Below are positions 49,419 to 61,467 of a DNA stretch of 64,000 bases, piece by piece. Origin of the DNA: Pegoplata infirma (lineage: Eukaryota > Arthropoda > Insecta > Diptera > Anthomyiidae); NCBI GenBank assembly GCA_963921195.1, contig OY992538.1, positions 236,523,462-236,587,461 of the forward strand. Direction: 5' to 3'. The notes under the pieces were generated by a model, which searched no databases, was not told the origin of the DNA, and was given only the letters and a program-made list of their open reading frames with translations. Each line of letters opens with the position of its first letter. Positions within the stretch are counted from its first letter, which is position 1. The translations under genes were made by a program, and so were the position numbers.

Positions 49419-51143
49419 CAGGGATGTTAAAGTTGGTACAATTGTACTTTTTTTGGTACATTTTGATTTTCAAAAGTACCGTGGTACTACCGCGACTCAT
49501 TTGGTACAATTTCAAAATATTCAATTTCTTTGTAACTCATCGAAAAAGCTTTTCTTCTTTAAAATATGCTCACAAGGGTACTAATGCTAGACCGATTTAC
49601 ACCATAAATGAAACACTTTTTTAGTTTTTACTCCTTGATTTACAATAGTTTAAAGCAATTTTCAAATGAAATTTTTTTAAATTTTTTTTTACAAAGAAAA
49701 AAGTTTCAGAATTAGACACTTAAGAAAAAATTCTTACTCATTTTTATCAAACAAAAAGTCTCAGAATTTTCCACAGAACAATCACTGAGTTATTTAAAGA
49801 CAATGCACCAGGGATGTTAAAGTTGGTACAATTGTACTTTTTTTGGTACATTTTGATTTTCAAAAGTACCGTGGTACTACCGCGACTCATTTGGTACAAT
49901 TTCAAAATATTCAATTTCTTTGTAACTCATCGAAAAAGCTTTTCTTCTTTAAAATATGCTCACAAGGGTACTAATGCTAGACCGATTTACACCATAAATG
50001 AAACACTTTTTTAGTTTTTACTCCTTGATTTACAATAGTTTAAAGCAATTTTCAAATGAAATTTTTTTAAATTTTTTTTTACAAAGAAAAAAGTTTCAGA
50101 ATTAGACACTTAAGAAAAAATTCTTACTCATTTTTATCAAACAAAAAGTCTCAGAATTTTCCACAGAACAATCACTGAGTTATTTAAAGACAATGCACTC
50201 AAAAAATTATGTAAGTTACTACATGTTAGTTGTTTGTATATTTTACAGTAGTTCATTGTTTTCAACTACAAAGTCAGTTGTTTTTGTATAAAAAATATCA
50301 AACAACTATTTCTGTTAGTTATTTTAAGTAGTTTTTTTGAATAACTAACAAAAAAGTACTGTAATGTAGTAACAGTTATTTAAAGAGTTAATTTTATCTT
50401 TTTATCTCTGAAAAATTTTCAAAGTTTTTTTTCCAAAAAATAAAAATAAATTTTATTTTTCACGAACATTTTTTTTTAAGTTAAAAAAATAAAAAAAAAA
50501 AATCATCAATAAATAAAATAAATAAAAATAAAATAAAAAAAATATTTATCGATTATTTTATTTTTACTACATTTTAGTTGTTTTGACTACAAATATAAGA
50601 AGTTTTTACTACATAAGCCAATTGTTTTTTGTCAGTTAAAAGAACTAACATTGTTAGTTGATTTAACTGAAAAAGTAGTTGACCCCAAAACAACTTACAA
50701 AGTAGTTATTTTAACTGACATTTTCAGTTAATTTTACTAACATAATTTTTTGAGTGTGAAGATAGTTTTCATTGCAGATTTTGAGACCTTTAATCTTTAG
50801 AAGAATTCTGAGATCTTGACACAATTTTCGTGTTTACCCACTCAGATACATTTTTACTGTCGAACAATTCTAGAATTCTTAGAAAAAAGTATCGGACACT
50901 GAGACATTTTTCTGCAGAATAGCTTTCAAGAAATTGTTTAAAAACGCCCCTGAAAAACGTTTTTTTTTAATTTGTATTTTGGGGTGGGGGGGGGGGGGGG
51001 GGGTGGGGGTCCACCGAATTAACACTATCATTTGTTTTAGTTAAGTTTTTATTAATTAAAAAAAAATGGTACCGTAATGGTCAAAAAAGTACAATTGTTT
51101 TTGAAAGTTGGTACAAAATTGAAAACCCCATTTAACATCCCTG
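49419..51143. mobile_element. hAT element (U), 1725 bp, TSD GTTCAAGT
   Basis: Ends CAGGGATGTTAAA and TTTAACATCCCTG; TSD GTTCAAGT at 49411-49418 and 51144-51151. The left 390 bp is duplicated in tandem (49419-49808 and 49809-50195), practically identical, so the left end is present twice. Contains F1, degenerate AGATTCT filler and a long G run (50983-51003). GGTAC words lie near both ends. Confidence 0.87.
50196..50756. mobile_element. Family F MITE, 561 bp, TG TSD (F1)
   Basis: Ends CACTCAAAAAATTATG and CATAATTTTTTGAGTG, TG on both sides. The interior repeats AGTTGTT and TTAACTG words in inverted halves. F2 at 56611-57135 is a second copy. Confidence 0.82.
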
Positions 51144-52099
51144 GTTCAAGTTGAAAAAATGCAGAAGAAAAATTGAATTTCTAAAAATTATAAACATTTC
51201 TGGTATTTCCCATACCGGTTTCAAACACTAAAAATCTATTAAACCTTATTGGTGTCTTCGGAATGCGGGTATACTCACTTTATCATTCCATTTGTTATTC
51301 ATCGAAACATACGTCTGGGACTCCATTGGTTTTTCTTAATGAATGGTGTTTTAAGTGATGAAAGCAAAATTAACTTTAACATTCTTTTATCTTGCATTTA
51401 TTTATCTTTTAGAAAACTAATTATTTATTTTTATTTATTAATTTATTTTTATTTTATTTATCAATTTCCTTTTTACGTTTTTATAACACAAAAAATAAAC
51501 AAACAACGCACACAAAAAAAATGAAAATGGCGGTCTGTATTTGTTTTTTTGTTGTTTTCTTTCGATAAATTTTTGTGCAGGTAATTTGCGTTATTGTGCA
51601 AGCTACTTGGTTATTTTACATAAAAAATGAATTATGTTACTTTAACATCGACAAGCATAATATTAGCAAAAATTTGGTAAAAATTTTTTTTTGGTATGAA
51701 AAAAGTTTTACCAAGTAGGATTGCTCAATCTTACACAGATTTTTTTTTTGCGTGTGTGAACCTACTACTCATGTACTGTGATAGTGAGTGAGCGTGAGTA
51801 AAAAAATATTGCGTGAGGGATTAGTGAGTGATCCGATTATTTTTTGCGTTAGTGAGTGTGAGTCAAAATCCACTCACGCGCCTATCTTTACTTTAGTCAA
51901 TAACGAATTTGGCTCTTCAGCATAAAAAAAACTTTTAACACAAAAACAATGAATTATTTACATTTTTATTATACACATACATTTCCATTATATCGAAAAG
52001 TCGTGCATTATCCCACCCTTAATGTATATGTGCAAATTAATAAATGTTATATTAAAGCAATGTCTTGCATTTTTGTGATTCCTATGCATGCATAGGCTA

Positions 52100-52543
52100 A
52101 AGGCCTAGTTAGCCGAGAAAACGTAACCGTATCTTTACCCTAACTGTAGCGTATTTATTTAGTGCAATTATCGAAACTTAATAACGTGTCATATGTTTTT
52201 GACGTAAAACAAAACTCGTCGTTCATTTTTGTCATTTTATTTATGTTTTTTACATGTAGACTTTAAATTAGTTTGTTTATTTAAATCGAATTAGTGATTT
52301 TTCTATTTGTTTTGCACTTTTAGTTTTGTATCACATTTTTTTTGGAAATATACAAACCGAAAATCAGCTGTTTACAAATGTCACGTAGAAACGTTGTAAA
52401 ATTCTATTTTAAACAGGTCGGAACGTTCCGTTTACGTGACAATTGAATTCGGTAATCGTTTTCATTAGTTTACGCATATCAAAAACAATCAGCTGACTTT
52501 TTACGTTAGGGTTACGGTTACGTTTTCTCGGCTAACTAGGCCT
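52100..52543. mobile_element. Family L MITE, 444 bp, TA TSD (L2)
   Basis: Near-identical to L1 with the same AAGGCCTAGTTAGCC ends; TA at 52098-52099 and 52544-52545. Confidence 0.82.
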
Positions 52544-53269
52544 TAAAAAATGCTGCCAATAAAATGTACACTATAAAATTCTGTTGCTTTGACTTTTTGC
52601 TTGCTACTACCGCACAAGAATATATGTTATAGTATGTGTGTGCGTGTGTAAAGTAAATACTTTGATTTAAGAAAAAAATGTTTAAATCAACTGAATCAAA
52701 ACATTTTTGATTTGAATCAATTGATTTGAATCAAATTGATTTGAATCAATTGATTTGAATCAAATTGATTTGAATCAATTGATTTGAATCAAATTGATTT
52801 GAATCAATTGATTTGAATCAATTGATTTGAATCAAGTGAATTAATTCTTTGTTGATTTGAATCAAGTTGATTTGAATCTTTATTTAAACAAGGAATTAAA
52901 CAAAAAATTAGTTAATTCTTTCAACAAAAAGTTGAAATTAATTCTTTTGAATCAAATCATCAAGAATTAATTCCTTGATTTATTAATATGAATTAATCTT
53001 TTTGCGAATCAAATCAAAAAGTGAATTAATTCTTCAAAGGTCTGTTTGTAACATCAACGCCCCAAAATTTCAAGTGATCATTTTGACACTTCAAGTGATG
53101 GAAAAACACTCTCTCGCGTTTTACAAAATTCCGTTTTCCATACAATTTGTTCTCAAAACACGTAAGTCAACGCGAAAATAACAGCTGTTCAGTCCTCGCG
53201 TTTTGCAAAATAGAAAATTTTCCAACGCGAGGTGAAAAGGCGCGTTGCGTTTTACAAAATTAGGCCTTA

Positions 53270-53935
53270 AACATGTGTTTTCCCATACATTTAAAACAAA
53301 ACATCGTTTAATTTTAAACATCTAGAAAACATCTCACGAAATAACAACCCTGTGTTAAGTTGTCATCAACAAAACAGCCGCTGCTAAAGTGCGTATGATA
53401 CTTGCTTGTTTCAAGTTACTTGTTGCTGCATTTATTAGGGTTTTTCTATAAAAATTTCGATAACTTCAACCAAAAATTTTGAATTTATCGAAATTCCCAT
53501 AGAAAAACCCTAATAAATGCAGCAACAAGTAACTTGAAAAAAGCAAGTATCATAAAGGCATAAACGAACTAGAAGAGAAGCGGATGCCTTTTTAAACTAC
53601 TGGCAATGCGAACACTTTCGTTTAATTTTAAACACAAAAGTTAAACGATGTTTTAAACATTGTATGCGAATATGGTATTATACCAAATTCGTATTCATTT
53701 TTTTAAACATGTTTAAGCACTTAAACATGTTTATGTACCTTAACAAGTTTAAATTTAAACATGTTTAAGTGGTTAAACATGTTTAAAAAAATGAATGCGA
53801 ATTTGGTATTAAACAAGTTCAACAAAACACCAGTAACAGAATAAAAACGAAATGGACATAGAACAAAGACTTTTTTAAACATCGCACTCTTGAACACTTC
53901 AAAACAGTGTGAATGCCACATTATGGACTGAAAGC
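53270..53935. repeat. Family M DNA, GTTTAAACATG-rich, with a foldback inside
   Basis: Repeated TTTAAACATG words in both orientations and an M-type end (TTCAAAACAGTGTGAATG). A near-perfect hairpin with arms of about 54 bp lies at 53394-53557 (ATGATACTTGCTTG, CTAATAAATGCAGCAACAAG). Confidence 0.6.
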
Positions 53936-54497
53936 GAAAAAAATAAGTTTTAGTTATTCAAATTAATGTAAAAAGAAAATTTGTCATTTTATTTAAATAT
54001 TTAAGGAGGAAATATTTTTTTAAGCACCGCGAAAGGTCAAAATAAAGCTAATTCTCTTCAAAAAATTTTGAAAAACACAGCGGTTCTGGTTGGCGCATAC
54101 ATATATGTATCTTCGAAAGTATTTATCTGCCCTTCCCAAACGGGGTACGTCCCCACGGGTTTGAATACCACACTCGAAATCTAACAGTCCAAGGATTAAG
54201 GTCAAATATTTTTTTTTTTTAAACAATATTCGGTGAACTTTATTTATGCCAAAGTATGTTTTTAATGCAATTTTTAGATTTTTAGATTTTTCAAAACGTT
54301 ATTCCCCTTCGATTTTTTTTTTTCAATTTTTAAAGAAAATTAAATTCGCAAAAAACGGAATTTTTTTTTAAATTAAAAAAACTGAAAATGGAAAACATAT
54401 CCATTGCTCCATAGTGTAAATGTGTAAAAAAAATTAGACAAATTTGAAGACCCTCAGTCAGATTTTATAAAATCTCTGATGGAATTCGTGATATATA
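53936..54497. other. AT-rich spacer
   Basis: No gene or element end recognised. A GC-richer patch near 54120-54180 is not coding as far as I can see. Confidence 0.4.
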
Positions 54498-54659
54498 CAG
54501 TCAAACCTGGTTATAACGAACTCCGAGGGACCAGTAAAAAAAGTTCGTTGTAAGCGAAGTTCGCTATAAGCGGGGTATATTTTATATCAAACTTGTTTTA
54601 TTTCCAAAAAAAAGTTCTAATTTTGTTTTATTTAAGGTTTTTTTTTTGAAATTAAACTA

Positions 54660-55668
54660 CACGCAAAAAAAAACTTGGGTGCGATTTCATAATAAAATGC
54701 TCTAATTTTACCAAGCAGATAGGGAGGAATCCCATTAAACAATATATTTTGATATTTTGCCAAAACGCTTAGGAACATCCCTGTAAACAAAATTTTAACT
54801 ATATTTGCCCAAAAATGCTTGGCAAATATTGCCATTCATGTCTTATTAAAAAGAAAACGTTAATGCTTAATAAATATAATCAATTTTGTTTTGTATAAAA
54901 AATAAAACAAATTTAGTAATATTTTTTTTTTCATTATTTATTTAATATAACTAAAATTAAATACAATACAATTAAATACAATAAACACAAAACTTACATA
55001 TCTAATATGGCATTCACACTTGCGACCTTAACCAAGTTGTTGAACAAAACACCAGGAACAGAATAAAAACGTAATGGACACGGAACAATGACTTTTTTAA
55101 ACATCTCACTCTTAAACACTTCAAAACAGCAAGTGTGAACCCCGTATAAACTGCATCTTCCATCGGCCGTAAAAAGTCGTAAACCTGAAAAAAAACAATT
55201 TTAACAAAAGCAAACAAAAGTTACAAATTAATTTCATACTAACCTTGTCGAAATGAATTTTTGTTTATATATGTACATAGTTTTTTTCTTGACACGCTCA
55301 TTTGGATAGACGCTTGAAACTAGAGTTGTTGAACGAACTAGTTCAATTGAACTAGTTTAAATGAACTGCAAATTTTTTTCGTACTGTATTAGGTCACTTT
55401 TACACGCCTATGCAAAAATTTACCAAGTTTTCACAAAAATAAATCAATTTAATAGCGGGCAATAATAAACAAGTCGTTTTGCATAATGTTTAAAAGTACT
55501 TGCAATGTGCCAAGCAAACTTGGTAATATTTGGTAGCAACATAAATATGAAATTTTAGCTTTGACAGAGGAAAACAAAACAAGGCTTGCGAAAAATGTTA
55601 AAACTCTATAGAAAAAAAAAATTACCAAGCATGATTGCATAATTTTACACACGGGATTTTTTTGCGTG
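54660..55668. mobile_element. Family D element, TA TSD (D3), with M passenger
   Basis: CACGCAAAAAAAAACTTGGG ... TTTTTTTGCGTG, TA on both sides. Sequence near the ends is diverged from D1. A family M copy lies at 55007-55147. No twin gene-like units were recognised here. Confidence 0.7.
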
Positions 55669-55902
55669 TACTCATTGAGAAGAAAACATTTAAAATATGA
55701 AAAAAAAATATAATATTAACCAATAATTTCTAACCTTTTGTGAGTTTGGTAAACATAATTGCCGCAAATTTCAAAATATTTATGGGAGTTCGTTATAGAA
55801 AGGAAAATACACATGAGATTGTGTTCGTGGGACCATAATAAGTAGTTCGTTTTAACTGAGGATTCGTAATAACCGAGTTCGTTATAAAAGAGATATTTTG
55901 TG

Positions 55903-57251
55903 CAGTGTTGCCACCTCATGTGTAATTATACATATCATGTGTAATTTGTTTTTTCATGTGTAGCCCATGTGTAATTGTCTGCATGTGTAATTCATGTGTA
56001 ATTTAAAATTTTTACTTTTTGAGCATTTTTTATTTTCATAATTTGTTTTCACAAATTCTGTTAAGTTACAAGCAAAACCGTAAATTTTGGATGGATTTCA
56101 TACCGAATTCACATGTTAAAAAAAAACTGTAAAACGGGGTTTCAGTTAAAAAAAGCAAACTTTTACTAGATTCTTCTGTTGAAATGGACATTTTAACAAA
56201 ATTCTCTGTCGGGCTTTCATTTAAAAAAAAACAAACTTTTAGCAGATTTTTCTGCAGAAATGGATATTTAAATGAAATTCTCTGTCATTTAGTTTTAAAA
56301 AATAACAAAAATTTTTTTAATAATTTTACTGATTCTGTTTGCTGAGTTTACAAAAATATTTTTGTGAATATTTTAACTGAATTTTTCTGCTTAATCAGCA
56401 GGGTTTTCTGCTAAAATGAGCAGATATTCAGCTGAAATCAATATATTTTTTTGCTGTTTTTCAGATTTTCTTCTGATTTGAGCAGTAAAAACCAGACTTA
56501 GGGAGGATTACACAATGTCCAGTTAGCTGTTAACTGTCAATTTAACGGAGTTTTATGTCAAAATCGACTTAAATTTACAAAAAAAAAAAACGTTATTAAA
56601 AAAAAGCATGCACTCAAAAAATTATGACGGTAGATTCCACTACAAAAGACAGTTAAAACTACTTCATTTGTTGTTGTTTAGGCGTCCACTACATTTTACG
56701 GTAAAATCAACCAAAAATTGTTGTTGTTTTTAACTATTTATTACTAACTACAAAAAACGGTAAAAACTACTTCAAATTACAGTTGTTTTTACTGTAACTC
56801 AAATTGTCTGAATTTTCTTCTAAACGTCAAAAACGGTTAAAATTATTTGGAAATGATTTCTGCTGCATCTGACACTTCCAACTCGTTCATCACATCCGTT
56901 TTTCAAAAAATTTCTAGAAAATTACAAGTTTTTTTATATACTAAAAACAACTACATAAACTAACTGTTACTACAATGTAGTAATTTTTTGCATTTATTTT
57001 TTAAAACGACTACAAAAAATAGTTGTTTGAGATTTTTCATTCTACTTAAAACAACTGAAGTTGTAGTTGAAAACAACAACTACTACTTACTACACAAATG
57101 ACCGGCATGTAGTAACTGCAATAATTTTCTAAGTGTGTGTAATTGCTGATTTCATGTGTAATTTTAGCATGATCCATGTGTAATTCGTGATTTCATGTGT
57201 AATTTTGGCATGATCCACGTGTAATTTACAATTTTGTTGGTGGCAACACTG
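55903..57251. mobile_element. hAT element (W), 1349 bp, TSD ATTTTGTG
   Basis: Ends CAGTGTTGCCACC and GGTGGCAACACTG; TSD ATTTTGTG at 55895-55902 and 57252-57259. CATGTGTAATT words are repeated at both ends. Contains F2. Confidence 0.88.
56611..57135. mobile_element. Family F MITE, 525 bp, TG TSD (F2)
   Basis: CACTCAAAAAATTATG ... ATAATTTTCTAAGTG, TG on both sides. Removing it with one TG restores a GCATGTGTAATT word of the host hAT, proving the empty site. Confidence 0.85.
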
Positions 57252-57681
57252 ATTTTGTGTGAAAATTGCTGCCAAAACGTTGGGACTTTAGAATTAGTTC
57301 GTTATAACCGAGAATTCGTTATAGCCGAGTTCGACTGTATTTAAGTTTCAGGCAAATCGTTGTATAACGGTTGGAAGAATTCCCTTATGAGCAGACAAGG
57401 AAAAAATTCGAATTTTATTTAAAATTCATAAGGTATTTGAAATAAAAATTTTATTTAAATAAATTTCTCAAAAACATTTGAATTTTATTATTTCCAAAAA
57501 TAAAATTCTCAAAAAAAAAATAGAATTTTATTTTTCCAAAAATAAATTCTCAAACATTTTTAAAATATTTATAAATATCAACGAATTCTGAAAACATTTT
57601 TTAACTACCCATCATTGTCTTCAAAAGAAATTGGATTGTACAATGTTAAAAATTGAGATAAAAATAATGTTGAATTAAATA

Positions 57682-59115
57682 CCCAGCAAAAAAAGAGCTT
57701 ACCATTCACTACAAAATTCACCACAACTTATGAACCAGATGTACATCTTCTTCAACTGAAACATTGATGAATTTAATATGGGCGTGACACACAAAGTATG
57801 TTCTTTTTTTCGCCACTTTTCAGTGGCGAAAGATTGACACTTAAGTATAACATACATCACAAGTGTTTTTATCACAACTTCTGAAGTAGTGATCCGGATG
57901 TTAATATAACTTGACCTTTTGGAAGCACTTTTTTCATCACTTCTTTAGAAGTACATATTTCTTGGCATTTTGGGTGTGATTATGTCATTTTTATTTGGTG
58001 ATTTAGAACTTCTAAATTAGAAGTTCTTTTTTCACATATTTTTGTTAGATTGATTGAAAGAGTATTTTTTTGTAATATTTACACTAAAAACACTGTTCGA
58101 CAGCAAAACCCTCCCAGTGAAATTTCTAACTGGTCCTTGTAGATTTTGGTCTCCTGCTTCCAAATCTACCGTCCAAATTTTTCTAGCAAGTACCGTTTTT
58201 GAGATATTCGCTGTTAAAAAGTAAAAACAAAAATAAACAATATTTTAGCACTTTTAGGGGTCCACTGTTACGTATTCTTACGTTGCTCCCACCAAATAGG
58301 ATTTGATTTGATATAAAATGGACTTCCTGATTCCAAAACTGCAATCCATATTTTTTAAAGCATGTTCTGTTTTTGAGATATTCACGTTTGAAAATTTTAG
58401 TGTCTTATTTACCCCCAGTTTCTGTATCACGAACGAATGACGAACGTCAAAAATTTGCATGTATTTTGTTATTGTAACAAAAACAAAATACATGTAAATT
58501 AGTGACGTTCGCCATACAGAAACTGGGGGTTAATGTCTTATTTTAACTAAATCGAGTACAATTGTGTTTGAGCAACTTAAGAATACGTTACAGAGGAGAC
58601 CCAAATATTTCAATATTCAAACGCGAATATCTTAAAAACCTTACGTGATAGAAAAATTAATTTCATTGATAACACAGGTTCACAAAATTTTAACTTTTTC
58701 AATTTGCCTGACCTTTGACAACTGATTTGTTCTGATCTGTTATCCAATTGTTTCCATCAGCTCGCGTTCGCGAGCAAATCGCAAAAAAAAGTGTTGCCCT
58801 GGGGCAAAAAAAAGTGTTGCCCTGTGTAATCAAATTGCATACTTCGTGTGTCACCCCCATTCTAAGTGTTTCAGTTGAAAATGAAGTTCATATGTTATGG
58901 TGATTTGATTTAATTCCTAAGAACATATGAAAGAGGTACTTCAAAATCATTAAGCAAATAACTGCTAAAAGATGTTTTTATTGTTATTTTGTAGCATTTT
59001 TGGAAGTGATTTTAAAAGTACTTCCTACGGAATATGAAGTTCGGCACCTATCGCTACTTTGTATGTAGTGAAACTACTAATTCTTTTTGAACCACTTCGT
59101 TTATTTTTTGCTGGG
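57682..59115. mobile_element. TIR element, CCCAGCAAAAAA ends, with nested P and O copies
   Basis: CCCAGCAAAAAAAGAG on the left and TTTATTTTTTGCTGGG on the right. It contains a family P relative (58088-58680) and O2. TSD unclear (TA/AT). Confidence 0.55.
58412..58529. mobile_element. Family O foldback MITE, 118 bp, TTA TSD (O2)
   Basis: CCCCCAGTTTCTGTATCACG and complement; TTA at 58409-58411 and 58530-58532. Confidence 0.8.
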
Positions 59116-59420
59116 ATATTAATTAGGTAAAGAGTATTCTAACTAAATTTAATGATGAAACAATTGCTATTGCACTGTTACACAAATAATTGTAATAAAA
59201 GAATATAATAAATAGTAAAAATATAAAAAAAAATATTGTAACAAAAATTGTACAAACGTCAAATAACTTTTAAGGTTGTAATTTAAAGCGTTGGCAAAGC
59301 GCTTCGTTTTACAAAAACAAGTGCTTTGGCAGTACTTTATTTTTTGTACCGCTGGCATTTTCTGCGTGGGTATATACTTGTTAAAAAGAATAAAATTATT
59401 TTTTTATAAAATTCTTTTAA

Positions 59421-59546
59421 GGCTGGATTACTCAATGCTCCGTTATAAAATAAATCTCCGTTAAATTTAACTTTTTCATACAAATTTTGACATAAGGCTA
59501 CGTTAAATCGGCAGTTAGCAGCTAACTTTTCATTGAGTAATCCGCC
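59421..59546. mobile_element. Short foldback, GGATTACTCAATG ends
   Basis: GGCTGGATTACTCAATGCTC and TTCATTGAGTAATCCGCCC face each other, with CCGTTAAATTTAAC inside. Related fragments occur near 38396 and 56500. Confidence 0.65.
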
Positions 59547-59549
59547 CTA

Positions 59550-60699
59550 TGAGTTTTAAATAAAATTTTTTAGAATTATATGTTTTTAAAATTTTTTCTT
59601 GAATTTTTAAAAAATTCAAAATTGCATTTAATTAACACCGAATTTTAATTTTTCCCAGGAAAAGTTTAAGAACCGGTATTTGGAGCACATGTTTTAGAAT
59701 AGGTTCAGAATAGGTAATAAATCCCTCTTGCTTTAATGGTTCTAAAGAACCAATTATTCCTAAATAGTAGTTTTTTTATTGCTAGTCCTGCCCCAAATTT
59801 TACCTATATTTTTCTGGATTAGTTAATTGAGCCTACCAAGTCCACAAAAACAGTTTTTCAATAATATGATTAAAATTTTAGGGTGTCTGTCAAATTTGAT
59901 ATGCATTTTCGTATTTTATTCTCTTCACAAATATGTATATAAATTTTAGATGTTCGTTATAGAATACGTTGTAATTTGTAAAAAAATTTGCTTTTTAAGG
60001 GAACTTTAAATATGTATGTCCGTTAACTTCACGGTTAAAGGGAAAATTAAGGAAAAACTATAGCTCGCAAAAGTATTCCCTATAGGTATAGATCGTTATA
60101 ACTTCCAGTGTAAATATTTTTTTATATTTTAAAACATTTCAGAAAACCTTTTCATTTATATTAACTTAATCATAATAATGTAAACTCTTCAATATTCACC
60201 ATGGTTATGTAGCATATGCACCTGAACCAGTTTTAACTATCTATACATATAAATATTTCTCCATTGGAGTTTTATATTTTTAATGATTTTACGCTATATG
60301 CATTTCGAGAAGCAACTTTTAGCCAGTCAAAATGTTGTAATTTTTGTAATTATTTAAAAGAAATTATTAAAATTTTTGTAATGAAAAAGTAGCCAGTAAA
60401 TAATTATGTTTTCCGAAAAAAGTTCTTATCAAAATATGAAGGTAATTAAACAGAGAAATGGAGGAAATAAGAAACTCCAAGATAGCCAGAAAAAGTTTAC
60501 GCTTGATAAATAAATTTATTTTAAAAGCGATTTCTCCACAGATACTTTTACATATGCAAATAAATACAACAAATGAACTTGTAGTTGAATAGAAAAACAA
60601 CAAACACTAATTGATTAAAACCGTTATAATGGATATTTAACATTTTTTTTATAAAATTTACAGAATTTGTAAAATTTTTATGTTTTTTTGTTTTTGCAG
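59550..60699. other. Upstream intron or spacer of the WDR47-like gene
   Basis: AT-rich; no upstream exon recognised. The first visible exon is in phase 0 and lacks a start, so earlier exons must lie further upstream, or outside the window. Confidence 0.4.
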
Positions 60700-61314
60700 T
60701 CAAATAAGACTCCTTTGTGTTTTGTGCCAATTAATACATTGAATGATGTCCAAGCTATACGATGTGCTGAGTTTCATCCAGATGGTAAAATATACGCGGT
60801 TGGTTCGAATTCGAAAACTTTAAGGATTTGCATGTATCCTCAACAAATTAATGTTAGGTAAATAAAAAAAAATAACGCCACCATTTTGGGAGCATTTAAA
60901 ATGTATTTCTGGATTTTCAGTAAAACTCAGACATTTCAAACTAGTGTAATTTTTAAACGCACTAAACACCACAAGGGTTCCATTTATTGTACGGCCTGGT
61001 CAACAGATGGTAAATTTATCGCAACAGGTTCCAATGATAAATCAATTAAAATAATGCAATATAGCAATGAGAATAAGCAACTGGAGGGACGTGAAATTGA
61101 ATTGACCATGCATGATGGCACGGTAAGAGATTTGTGCTTTATGGAAGACGGTTCCAATGAAAGAAAACTATTGGCTAGCGGAGGTGCTGGTAACTGCAAA
61201 GTATATATTACCGACTGTGGAGTTTTGACACAATTACAAACATATTTAGGACATTGTGGACATATATTTTCAATATTTAGTTGGGAAAATAATATGTTAG
61301 TAACGGGATCTCAG
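60700..61314 (+). CDS. WDR47: WDR47-like WD40 protein (two internal exons)
   Basis: Exons 60700-60857 and 60921-61314 join in phase across GTAAAT and TTTTCAG sites, and both outer borders are good splice sites (TTTTTGCAG, CAGGTATGT). The 184 residues hold about two and a half WD repeats: AIRCAEFHPDGKIYAVGSNS, then HHKGSIYCTAWSTDGKF, HDGTVRDLCFMEDG and GHCGHIFSIFSWENN. The order and wording match the start of the C-terminal WD40 propeller of WDR47 (nemitin), a LisH/CTLH protein tied to microtubule and neuronal functions. N-terminal domains and the rest of the propeller are not visible; the next exon should begin with a DKT-type motif, and none was found downstream. The 3' flanking intron holds Q2 and family J. 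Confidence 0.8.
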
Positions 61315-61467
61315 GTATGTAAATTAAACAATTTGTACAGTACTTCTAATTAATATTGGTGTGCATTAGGCCGGATCGATTTTAGTCTTTTTCGATTTTC
61401 AAAAACGGGTGAGTTGAAAAAGTTGTAAATGAATGTAAATATATTTTTTCGAAAAGGTTTTAGCTCA

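Larger units (their letters stand above)
48653..51754. mobile_element. Family D element, TG TSD, interrupted by U (D2)
   Basis: Inverted relative to D1, with the same CACGCAAAAAAAA ends and a TG duplication on both sides. About 1.37 kb long without U. It carries the same twin gene-like units, interrupted between them and the left end by the hAT element U. Confidence 0.8.
48432..51780. mobile_element. Family C element interrupted by D2 (C4)
   Basis: Ends CACAGTACAGACTAG and CTCATGTACTGTG. Interrupted at CAAACCTG|TGAACC, an empty site confirmed by C2. Flanks ATAGGAG and ATAGTGAG are an imperfect TSD. Confidence 0.75.
48098..51890. mobile_element. hAT element with CACGTGATT/GTGAGTG words, TSD CTTTAGTC
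   Basis: Ends TAGAGATGGGCG and CGCGCCTATCTTTA; TSD CTTTAGTC at 48090-48097 and 51891-51898. Subterminal TCACGTGATT, GCGTGAGT and AGTGAGTG words fill 48110-48430 and 51781-51870. Interrupted by C4. Confidence 0.85.
47654..53044. mobile_element. hAT element with GATTTGAATCAA arrays, TSD TTTGTAAC
   Basis: Ends CAGACCTTTGAAG and CTTCAAAGGTCTG; TSD TTTGTAAC at 47646-47653 and 53045-53052. Both sides carry arrays of GATTTGAATCAA words: 47770-47950 in units of about 31 bp, and 52690-52870 in units of about 28 bp. Interrupted by the next element and by L2. Confidence 0.85.
47190..53266. mobile_element. Family N element holding the deep nest
   Basis: Ends GGGCCTAATTTTGTAAA and GCGTTTTACAAAATTAGGCC, TSD TTA on both sides. 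Its own arms are CGCGTT-rich (47205-47260, 53120-53250). Nearly all of the 6 kb is later insertions. Confidence 0.65.
54498..57337. mobile_element. Mariner/pogo-like MITE with GTTATAACGAAC ends, TA TSD (V)
   Basis: Ends CAGTCAAACCTGGTTATAAC and GCCGAGTTCGACTG, TA on both sides. About 470 bp without D3 and W. GTTCGTTATAA words recur through its own sequence. The ends resemble Tigger/pogo TIRs of arthropods. Confidence 0.8.
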
